64,000 nt of DNA from Nissolia schottii (taxonomy: Eukaryota; Streptophyta; Magnoliopsida; Fabales; Fabaceae): positions 393,743-457,742 of the forward strand of contig QANU01112598.1 in NCBI GenBank assembly GCA_003254905.1, in the 5' to 3' direction. Both the position numbers and the translations under genes were made by a program. Shown here piece by piece: positions 36,501 through 48,600 of the stretch. The notes under the pieces were generated by a model. That model did no database searches and had not been told where the DNA came from. It saw only the letters and a list, made by a program, of their open reading frames with translations. Numbering within the stretch: position 1 is the first letter of the stretch; the number at the start of each line of letters is the position of its first letter.

Positions 36501-39500
36501 AGTCTAAATGGAGAAAAACAATAGGTAAATGAAGAATGGATTGTTCTTGAAAAACCCTCTTTTGTCAGGATATGTCTATGTGATCATGATAGCAAAGTCC
36601 TATCGTACTTTGAATAAGTTGGGTGCAATTGCTTACAAGAGTTTACCTTATCAATTATCATTTGAAGATAATTTACTTTATAACTGATACAAAGTTCATT
36701 TTGGAGTTTGTTTCTCTGTGCAGAGATGTATTTTGACAGAGGAAATTTTTATGACTTTACTTCCCTAGGTAATCAATTATTTTGACACTTCCATTCTTGG
36801 ATGAAAATATTCTACATGGTTGCAGTTAGCTTTTATCTTAATGCTCCAATGAATTACTTATACCACTGGGATATTTTAGCTTTTGATTTTGCTGTCTTTT
36901 GCAGTACGAGAACTTGATGTTCCTGGAGAAATTTATGAGAGGAAAACATATCCATTTGAATTTTCTACTGTTGAAATGCCATATGAGACATACAATGGGG
37001 TGAATGTGAGACTTAGGTATGATTTCTTAAAGATCCATCATCCATAGACTTATTTCTTAAAGTTTTGTGCATGTGCTTTTTGTTGACCATCTTTCTGTAA
37101 TATTTGCTTTGCAAATTATACAATGGGGAGCTTGAATTTGATATTTTATGATGTTTTTATTCATTTCTAATTTCCAGGTATGTCTTGAAAGTGACCATTA
37201 GTCGTGGTTATGCTGGAAGCATAATAGAGTACCAGGATTTTGTGGTACATTCTCTTCCAGCAAAATAGGATTTTTGCTCTATTTACTGAGATATGACTTG
37301 AATGTTATTTTATCAGATCTCTTCATTTCATTTATACTGATGTGTCGAATGTAGCTATGAGTGTACTTCTGCATATGAGTACACTGTACCCAGGTTTCCC
37401 ACATTCAAGAAAAAATAGTGTGTATATGAGTGTGTCACACCTAGGGATGGCAATGGATATCTGTTGCGGGCATACCCCTACCTGTCGCATGCGGGTATCT
37501 GGGTTCATGGGTACTTTTGTCATCCCTAGTCACACTTATAATATTTTCCAATTTATAATTTGATATACCTAACAAAATATCAATACACTTTCCTCATGCC
37601 CAAAAAGAAAGTTTGTAGATATCTGTATACGTCAAATACATCACTATAGTTTTTATGATTCTATTTCATCAACTTATTTGTAATTTTATTTTTGTCATCA
37701 TTGGGTAGGTTCACAACTACTCTCCACCTCCATCAATTAACAATAGCATCAAGGTGAGCTCAATAACTTAATCATCAAATTTTAATGGTGCCTGGCACAA
37801 ATTCACTATCGTCATATATGCTGTAATAGTGATTCATGGTCAATACCTACCATCAATTAAGAACAATATTGTCCTAGGAGCAAGGGTAAAGTGTAGTTGT
37901 GTTATCAACAATGTCCTTTAGATTACTCATCGATATAGCATCTACGGGCACATGTAGTTATTGCCTTTTGCTTTACCTAAACTGTTGTTTTATTTATTCG
38001 TTATATTTAGCATAATATTATATCGTACTTAATACAGATGGAAGTTGGAATTGAAGATTGTCTACACATTGAATTCGAATACAACAAGAGCAAGTAAGTT
38101 AACTATTTTGATTGACTGTTTGACTGGAGTTGCACATATTTTTTGTCTCTCTCATCATTTTATTTATCTTAATCAGGTATCAAATTGTCTCCCGTAAAAT
38201 TTCTTATACATCTTGGAATATGAAATTTATTTATTGGTTAACCTTGTTCAGTTGTAACCTTGTTTGGTTTTTTTATTGCAACGTATACACCATCTGTTGC
38301 TTATGATCAACAGTCCTAGATAGTTAGGAAGATATATATGCACTATAGTTTTTGATATATTGTTTTGGTCAAAATTAACACTTTTACTACGAATGTTTTT
38401 TATCATCTACTAGTTTATATTTTATAAGTGAATGAGTGAAAGAATTGGAGATAATTATTGGGATTTTCAACTTACCAGGTATCATCTAAAAGACGTCATC
38501 ATTGGTAAGATATACTTTTTACTTGTTAGAATCAAGATAAAAAACATGGATCTTGAGATTAGGCGTCGAGAATCAACAGGATCTGGCACCAATACCCATG
38601 TTGAGACAGAAACATTGGCTAAATTTGAGTTGATGGATGGTGCTCCTGTTAGAGGTATGTTAACCCTGGTATGAAGCTTTTGTAGTTTCTACTTACATAT
38701 TATTTTCAATAACATAATGATAGTGGAGATATGTTTTGACATTGTTTTGTGTGGAAAAAAAAGCCCTTTTTTCGTATTTAACCACATACAACCTAGTATT
38801 TCTGTTTGTAAGCAATACTGAATATTAAATCCATCACTTAAAAGCTCTATAGTTTGTCTTTTAACAGTTTGTTGCAATAACAACTGGGGTCTCACAGTAG
38901 ACGTTCATAATCTCCTGTGTTCACTCATATACAGGAAAGATGAACTTGTATTTTTACTGATTGTGCATTTTATATTGCAAAGGTAAAAGATCTTTGTTGA
39001 AAAATGAACATAATTGTAAAAAGACAAAAGTAAGCACGAAAGATTATGTGACATGAACATCTCATGTTTGCCATTCCTTTGCAATTTGCAAAGCAAATTC
39101 AACAACTTAAAAGCTGTTGCATTTTTATAGAACTAAATATAAATATTAGTTAAACTAACATAGTTGGTCCTCCAACCTAGATAAAAGAAGATTGTTTTAG
39201 GCAATTGGTAGCAAACTCAATTTTTTCAAATCTATTATGACATGGATCAATTATAAATATTGGATCCACTAACGTGCTTTTACTGGTGTCATTCTTTAAT
39301 ACAGACAGAAATTGGAGGAGACCATCAATTAAATATAAGAAAACAAAATAGCAACAAGAAAAAATTAAGAAAGGATAATACCTACACAAAATACATTTCA
39401 CCTTTTAATAACATTATGGGTAGATCTCAGAATGGCAAATACATTGCATCTATTGTTCTAGGACAGTGCATCCATCAACATAAATTACAAATTCACAATG

Positions 39501-42500
39501 AGAAGTGCACTTGACACTAGAATGATCATTGGCATCTGAAGTAAAAACTACTTTGCGTATGCCATAAATACTTTTGCTAATGTGTCATTGTTTTTACAGG
39601 TGAATCAATCCCAATCAGACTGTTCCTCAGTCCATATGAGTTGACACCAACTCATCGGAACATCAATAACAAATTCAGTGTGAAGTACTTTTTAAATCTT
39701 GTATTGGTTGATGAAGAGGACAGACGATATTTTAAGCAGCAGGAAATCACGATGTACAGGCTGCAAGAAACTTCGTGATTAATTATCACCCAGGGAGCGA
39801 GTATTAGGTCTGTATTTTAGGAATAAACAAGATTATGGTAGACATTGAAGAGCTCAAAATCTGGGAATCAGTCATGCTATTCCTGTTTTCTAAGGGGTAA
39901 AATGGATTGCGATTCTTGCAGGATCGTTGCTTGAAATTAAAAGCTTGCAATTATGTACATTGACTGATCTTTCATTTGTGTCTTTACAGAGTTTAGAACT
40001 TTTAAACATATCATTGAAGGAAATGCTCTGTTGTCTATGCTGGAATGGTGATATCCATGGAGTGTGATGACTGAAGATTCAGTGTGCAATCTTTTATAGC
40101 ATTGCTCTACCTCCTGAGCATGATGACTTCCTTTCCTTTTTCAATTGTCATTTTCCTTTTTGTGATAAATGAACAGTTAGACTCTGATGTTGGACTCTGA
40201 TTTGTTTAGTTATGCGTTGGTATCTTCCTTTTTCTAATGTTGGATTCATATGCATAGTAGTTTCTATTTTGAAAATCATATGCATAGTGGTTAGTGTTTG
40301 ATATATTTCCATATTTTGTTATTTCTATATTTTGATAGATACTTTTATATTATTTTACCAAACAATATTAATAGTGTTTCAAGAACAACTTTCAAAGAAC
40401 TCAGAGAGCTTAATAGCTTTAAGAAAGCCACTACATTACTAAACCAAGATTTAATCAATGATAAGTATACAAATTTATATTATTTAATGATTTTTTTAAT
40501 TTACTTTGTAGCATATATTAATTATATGTATGTATATTTATATAGTATATATATTAATGATACTTTGGTTGAACTCAGTTAAAAAGATTGAACTAGTGAA
40601 CCTTTAAACAAGTGTCATGACCTGTTCGATGTCCAATTCGATTTTCTTAACCTTGGCGTTTGTCGAGGAATTTGCAGGGATTTATGTAATATACCACTTT
40701 TTTCCTTAGTAGAAATTTCATGAATTAAATAGGGGAAACAAGCTCTCCAATTAGCTTTTAGATTAAAAGTGTCTGTAGAAATAACTCTGCTCATTTTCAC
40801 GAAATTTTGCAAACACTAGAATAAATCATTTCTGTCATCTGGGTATAATCGCGTGTCTAAGGTATCTGTAAAATATATGGACACAGAAGAAAGCTCACAA
40901 ATACCTTAGCTTAACCTAAGTTCTTCCTTAGAAAAATTAGGAGATCACAAGGACGTGATCAAAATATTTTTAGAATAATCATTCGCGAAGTACCGGAATC
41001 GGGAACGACCAAACCTGATCAAAATTGATCTGTGTATAACTCTTAATTCTTGGCCACAAAAGTGGCCAAGACACCAGACCAAGGAGGGGCCAAATGGCCA
41101 AAGTCAATATTCAAAGAAGTGAGTCATGGCATGAGTCACCATGCTTATGTCATGCATGATGTCATCTTAGGGGTAAAATCGTAAATTAGTCCAAGGGCAT
41201 TTTGGGAAAGTGAAATTTTGGCCAAGGCCTATAAATAGCCCATGAAATCCGAAATTTTAGAGAGAAAAAGAAGAACCTTGCCAAAACTCTGTCCAATTAC
41301 ACACCCAGCTATTATCCTGTTAAACCTCAAGCCTAGAAACTTTCCTACACAGACCCTAGCCAAGATTTCCCAGTGATTCCCTAACCTTAACACACCAAAA
41401 TCCTCTTAAGTTCTTAGAGAAAGCTTGAAGAAGCCTAACCTAGAACCGGAGCTAGGAAACATCACAGCAAGGCAAGAGTCTCTAGAAAACACCAGAATCG
41501 CAGCAGGACTTGAACAAGTGGGTAAACTGACTTAGCCTCTGTCTATGTGGTTCTAAGATGTTTGATGATGTTTGGGAGATGCTTTGTGTTAGATTATGTT
41601 AAGTTTGATTGCTTGAGATTATTTCTTGAAGAAATTGCTAGATATATTGGTTTATGTTTAAGAAATGTTTAAGCATGAAACTATGTTCCTTATATGTGTT
41701 GCAAATGATGATAAATGATAGAAGAAATGCTCTTGAGACTAGAGATGAGAAACCATGCAGAACATGGAAAAATGCAGGAATTGGGAGCTGAAATTCGTCA
41801 GGGGGCGCTGAGCGGCCTGACTGAAAATTCAGGATCTCAAGGTTTGAAACTTAGCATTTTCTTGTTCGTGACCTGTGAGACTTTAGGGTCCTCTAAGCTG
41901 CCAAAAACTCTAAGTCATGAGACCTTCTTAAATAAAGCTTTTTAGACTACTTGCAATCGTCCATGGATCCGCTAATTTTAATAAGAAATTTATCTGGCAT
42001 AATTATGTTTTATGTGATGTGTTATATGTTAGGTTTCCTAACATGATGATCCTTTTGATGAATTGCATGTGATTATGTTGTTTATGGAACAAATGCTTGG
42101 ATATGCTATGTTAGGTTTTAGCAAGTGACAGTATGTTTCCTATGCTTATGAGAACATGATAATGAATGAATGATATATGATTATATGTATTGATGCACTA
42201 TGAGGGATTGAACTATGTTTATGCTATATGAACTATTGACTTGAGATATTGGATTGTACAATTGAAATAGTAAGAGCAATTAGATATTGCCACAGATAAG
42301 GACAATTGGCATCCCGTAGGTAGGTTGCTTGCGGGCATGCTCATTTCCTTGTCGGTAGGTAGCTTGCAGGGAAAAGGCAGTTGGGTTTCCATAGGTAGGT
42401 GGCTTGCAGAGCACTCATATTCCTGTAGGTAGGTTGCTTGCGGGCATATTCATTTCCCTGTCGGTAGGTAGCTTGCAGGGAAAAGGCAGATGGAATTCCG

Positions 42501-44698
42501 TAGGTTGGTGACTTGCGGAATACTCATATTCCTGTAGGTAGGTGGCTTTTAGGAATGGGCACTTCCTTGTCGGTAGATGGCTTGCAGGGAAGAAGCAGTC
42601 AATATTCTTATCGGTAGGTTGCTTGCAGGAATGTTGACATCCCCGTTAGTAGGTAGCTTGCGGGGACAGAAATACCAGAATTCTGTCGGTAGGTTACTGG
42701 CAGGAATGTTCTCTTCCCCGTTGGTAGGTAGCTTGCGGGGGAAAGAATGTCACGATCCCGACAGGTAGGAGCTTACGAGAATGTGCTATGTGCTAGTTGC
42801 AAAGGCAAGAACGATAATGATTATAAGAGAATGATTATAAGATGATAATTATAAGATGATGCTAATAACAGAGCCCTATATTAGTATGTATGAATGAGAA
42901 CTTTTTCCCTCAGTCACCTAGTAATGTAGGTAGCTGCTCAGGACTAGGTTAAATATTAATAACTAATAGGGATGTAGTATAACTGTGACATCTAGAGACC
43001 CTTGAGCGGCAGAATCATAATTGATAATAAAACAATCAGTGATGACTAAGGTTTTCCCACTGAGGACACAGAATTCTCACACCCGCTCCTTTATGGTTCT
43101 AGGTAAGCACGACAAGGACATTAGTGTGGTACGTGGAGAAGCATACTTAAAGAAGATGAACTGAGGAATAGGATAGCAGGGGCTTGACTAAAGATGTTAC
43201 GATCAGCCCTTAGTTAGTATGGTTCATGTGTTGTCTACTGTGAGAAAGTACATGTATGTATTAACTATGATACTACCTATGTAAATGATTGTGAATATAT
43301 GTTATGGACCACTTGTCTGCTTATTGTTTGACGTTGTTATGTTGGAGTAGTTATTAGTTAAGTATAAAGCTTTAACCTTTGCATTATAAGTTCTATCTAA
43401 CGCGCGGCTCATATTTTATATCACACGTATATAGCGAAAAAGTTTTAAAACGATCCATATTTTCTAAGTAACAAATATTTTCAAAGATAAAAGTAGGGGC
43501 TAAAAGTAACCCCAACCAAAACATTAAACAACCTAGTGAGCATTGTTTATGACTATAGCATAAGCAGTTAGCTAGGGAGTTTCAATTTATCCCTCACTAA
43601 AAGTGAAATGATTTAGTTTAATTGAAGAGAATTGTGAGGGATTAGTGGGGGAACCATTCGTCACTAAACAAAAATATTAAATGTTAAAAGTTCAGCGAGG
43701 AACCAACGAGAGATTTTTCCCTCGCTAAAAGGGTAGTAAATGATTAAGTGTAGTTGAAGAGATTCATGAGGGATTAGTGATGACATAATGTCTTGTTAAA
43801 TAGAAAAGTGAAATGCTAAAAATTTAGCAATGGATCAGTGACGGAAGCATCTCTCGTTAAAAGGAAAGTGGAAGATTTAGTTTAGATTGAGCGTTTTGCG
43901 AGGGAAGAGTGATGGCATATTTTGTCGCTAAATTACGTTGATAGGTTGTGGCAGCTTTGCTAGAGAACAATCCCTCACTAATAAGAAAAGTAAAATGTTA
44001 AAAGTTTAGCAAGAGATTAACGATGAATTAATTCCTCGCTAAAAGGGAGAGGAAATATTTTTGTTTCACTGAAGAGAGTCTTAAGGGATTAGTGAAAGAA
44101 GATTCTCTTGCCAAGTTATATTGAGAGTTGGTGAGGGATTAGTGAGCGAATTGTCTCTCACTATACTTATTTTAACAGTTTAAGAAAGAGTAGTGAGGGA
44201 TTTGTCTCTCACTAATCGTTTTAGCTACGAAATAAATGTTACGAAGGCTTATGTCCTCTTTAATTTGTCGCTAATTGCTCACTGAATTTTTTTCCCTCAT
44301 TTAAATTTTTGTTGTTGTGGATCTACATTTTTCTCTCTATTTTCTCACTAATTAGCGAGGGGCTAGAGAAAAAAATTTCTCTCACTAAATATTGTCACTA
44401 ATAAGCATTTTTCTTGTAAAAACTATCTCTACCATGCTTGCGGATTGAATTATTTTGAATTCCCACGTACCCTACCACAAAAACAATTGTGTTCTATTTT
44501 CTTTGTTTTTGTTCTATTTAAAGAATTATATTTCACTCTCCCATATATTCTTCCAACTATCTACTCTTATCGATATTTCTTATTTTCTAGTTTTTGAGAA
44601 AATTTGTATGGAATAATAAATAAATAAATAAAGTACATAAAGTTGCGGCATGTTCATTATGATGAAATAATGAAAATAATCAAGATAACAATCATCTT

Positions 44699-44733
<35 letters not shown>

Positions 44734-45610
44734 TCATCGCTTTAAGAGGCATACCTCAATAATAATTGACCATCACTTGATCTTTGTACGAGTGCTATTG
44801 GAACTACACCAGCCAGGTTGTTATCTCTCAAGTTTCTGTTAAAACAGAAAAAAGATGACATCATTTTCTCTTTTGTAACCAACATAGTTACATTGATGCA
44901 CCGGTATGGAATTGACTTACAAGACTTTAAGTGACTTCAATTGTGTTAGGAAAAAAGGCACTTCCCTGCTTAAGCTATTGTTCGATAAATCCCTAAAAGC
45001 AATTCAAACGAACGATTACTAGAAAAAGACGAAAAAAACACAAATTGGACGAATTTTGTTGCATTGAGGTACTCACAAGGTCTCTAACTTGGTAAGCTTA
45101 GAGATGTAACATGTTATTTGTCCGGTCAGTCCACTTGAAGACAAATTCCTGCTTGCATTTCCATATGTATAAGCCAGTTGATTGATGATTTGATTTCATG
45201 AATCCACGCATGCACGGTTTTATAAAAAGATGTATTATTTGGACTCACTTAATACGAGATACTTTGTCAACTTACATCTTATTTACTGTTGGATGAAATT
45301 TTAATGTGACTCAAATCTTATTGAAATCCCATTTAATAGTGGGTGTAAGTCGACACAGTATTCCAAGTAAAATGAATACACATAATAATAAACTTACAAG
45401 GATGTGATTCTTGGCGCGCCACCAAAACTACAATCTAGACCTTCCCACATGTATGCTGAGGGGGCGCATGGATCTCCTTGCCAATTTTTTGTCACCCTAT
45501 AAGCTATCTTGATGTTTGTTATGGCATCAACTGTTATTTTGACATTCAGGAGTTGATAAGAATTTCAATCCTTAATACATAGTTTAAATAACTACTGACA
45601 GATATTGGAA

Positions 45611-45664
<54 letters not shown>

Positions 45665-48600
45665 GATAGAGATAGATAGATAGATAGATAAAAAGCACAC
45701 CATCATCCTTTTCAGTTTCTGGTTGTGAGAAGTCTTTAGCTAAATAAATCTCAATAGCATTGATGATGGGTGGAAGGGTTGAATTTCCTGTCCGAACAAG
45801 TGAAAGCTCATATGTATTCGATCCATGATGACCTGATTCAGTATGTATGGTATTTGTATAACTGTATTTTGGTACCAGAGGTCCATAAAATTTCTCGGCA
45901 TTGAGGAAGATGATGAATTCTCTAGTTTCATTTCCGGCCAGCTTTCGGACCTCATTAAAATGCAGGTACAGAAAGTAACGGTCAGTTACACTATCTGCAG
46001 TCCAGTTGAAAACTAAAGGAGCACTAGCATTTATTGGCGTAGCAGCGGTGCTCATGACAACTGCTGGTGGGTGTGAGGGACTCGCAACAAGTTCATCGTT
46101 GCTAAGCGTGGTGCTTAATTGTGTCCATTGGTTGTCGGAAAAAGGCATCCATAAACGGTCATACAAATCATCTCTGTACCTGCATACCCGCAATTTTGCT
46201 CTTTCTTAGTGTTGAAGCATAGCATATTATGCAGATTAAATCAGCAAGGAACAACAGCAGAGGAAACAGAGAAGGAAATTGGAGAGTTGGATGAATGAAA
46301 ATGCTTCTTTCATTACTTAGTTTACTTTACAAGCAATCTATGGGAGAGCTAAGTCTTCCCTAACTGAATTGTAACTAGCCAACTAACTTGCTTAACTGCT
46401 AACTGATTTTTTACTAACTAATAATTTAACATGTGTTTCTCATGCTTTGATAACTTACTTGAGTTACAAGTAATCTAATACTGAGGCTTGTTAGTAGTGT
46501 ACAAAATCTCCAATTTTAGAGAACTAGAAAACGGGGAGTATAAATGGAGGGTTTTTGTAATGGAGTAGATTTATGGGCCACCTTGGAATCTCAGTTTAGG
46601 CCATCACGTATGGGACCTTGCCCGCACCCTAACTATAAGGAAGGCCAGTGCTCTATAACTCCACCAGCACTGCACGAAAATGAACAAAACTTCTTTCGGC
46701 CAATAACAAATTAATAAGTGTCGAAATCGGATTTTGATAGAAAACATGGGTAATTGATCAATCAAATCTTTCTCGCTTTATTCACAACACACCGTGCCGT
46801 GCTAAAGATCATTTTTCATCAAGGAAAGATCTTATCCCCACCATGTTGCACAGGGACCGTACGAGGACACTGAGAATATATATATATATATATATATANA
46901 AGAGGAATCATAAGAGGAGTGGATGGAAAAGAGTGGAGGCGCGGATTAGAGGAGGAGGCCTAAAGGATTGAAGGATGAGTTAATATATTACGTTTTTTTT
47001 ACTAAAGTCTGATTAGTAAGTCAAACTTTAAAAAAAAAAAAAAATCAAAACGACGTAGTTTTGGTCAGCTAGCTACCTAGCCATACCCATAGTACCTACC
47101 CAACAGTATTAAGGGGTACTCATTGATATGTGCGATAAAAAAATTGGACATTACATGAGCTCTCAATATGGACCACTCTTCTTCAGCTTAAAGAATAGTT
47201 AAGCCCAACATGAAGAAGTCACTTGAAGATCCAAGACAGAGCCCAATTCAAGTGATCAAGTTACAATGGGCTAGAATAAATTAGTTTTAATTAGTTGAAA
47301 ATTAGTATTATTTATGTAATTTTCGTGATTTTATTTTGGTCATTATTTTCAGATGACTTTTAGTCTTTCTTAGGTTAGTTTGAAGTGTCTTTTTAGTCCC
47401 TAGGCAGTTATGTTAGATAATGAAGTCTTAGTGCTAGTTTCAATGCTAAGTGGGGAATAAATACATAATGGAAAGTGTAGAAAATCCATTTTATTTTGGC
47501 CATTATTTTCAGATGACTTTTAGTCTTTCTTAGGTTAGTTTGTAGTGTCTTTTGAGCCCTAGGCAGTTATGTTAGATAATGAAGTCTTAGTGCTAGTTTC
47601 AATGCTAAGTGGGGAATAAGTATATAGTGAAAAATGTAAAAAATCCACTATCTTGGTGCAGTCCACTAAGTCTATAGAAGGAACTCAATGTAAATCTTCA
47701 AATGAGATTATGAATGAATTTTGAGTTTTTCTCCCAATTGTGAGAGCTTCACTTTTGTTCTTGAGTAAAGAACTAAATCTGATATTATCAAGGCAACTTG
47801 TGGCGATCAACCAAGACTTATCACTCACCTTCTCACTTTTATCTTGAGTGTGACGTCTATATCCTTCTTTCCTTCTTATAGAAACACGGAAAAAAAACCA
47901 AACACAACCCATCAAACACCAACTGAATCTAGCAAGACGGTCATGCGGAAAATCTGTTCGGACTTCATCAAGTTAACACAAGCGGCCGGACAGGAATCAC
48001 ATCATTTGTACCCATACAGGATATGTATCGATACAAGTACTTTTTTAAAAATTGGAGTACTCATGCAACATAGTATCCCATTTAAGAAGGAAAGCGATTG
48101 CACAACCCTTTCTATAAATAGTACTTGTGAGTTGTGAGCACGAACTAACTTGAGCATCCTATTTTGGTACAGTTTCGAAACCCTGAATGCCAATGAGTAG
48201 TAGCTCATGTGATGAGAATTTCTTAAACGAGCTCAAGACTAATATCACATTCTTGAACAGATTTACAATAAAAGTGAATTCCATTTAGTGAGACTCGAAA
48301 ATACTTGGTACGTAGTAGAACAAAAAAAATGTGGTGAATCCATTTTTATAGTGAGTGTGCTCAAGAATATGGTGTTAACATTGTGTTCACCTAAAAATTC
48401 TCTCAAGTGACAGATCCTAAGTGATTAGAAATGATGGGATATGAGTCAGGAATACGATTGTCGCTTTTCCCTCTCCTCGCTTGCCCCATCACGGGCTTCA
48501 AAGTCCCACGCCAAAATATAATTGAAAGAAAAACCTTTAGATGATAAAAAAAAAATGCTTCCCCTACTTTTTTTAAAATTCTCAAACAACATTATCCTCT

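Noticed and set aside
42300-42775. CRISPR-like regular repeats
   Set aside because: Repeats are diverged, spacers are not unique and uniform, and the sequence is a plant LTR minisatellite.
45546-45700. Extension of the receptor kinase exon into a Ser/Leu/Tyr-rich tail
   Set aside because: It is translation of the (TA)n(GA)n microsatellite after the exon's GT donor at 45700.
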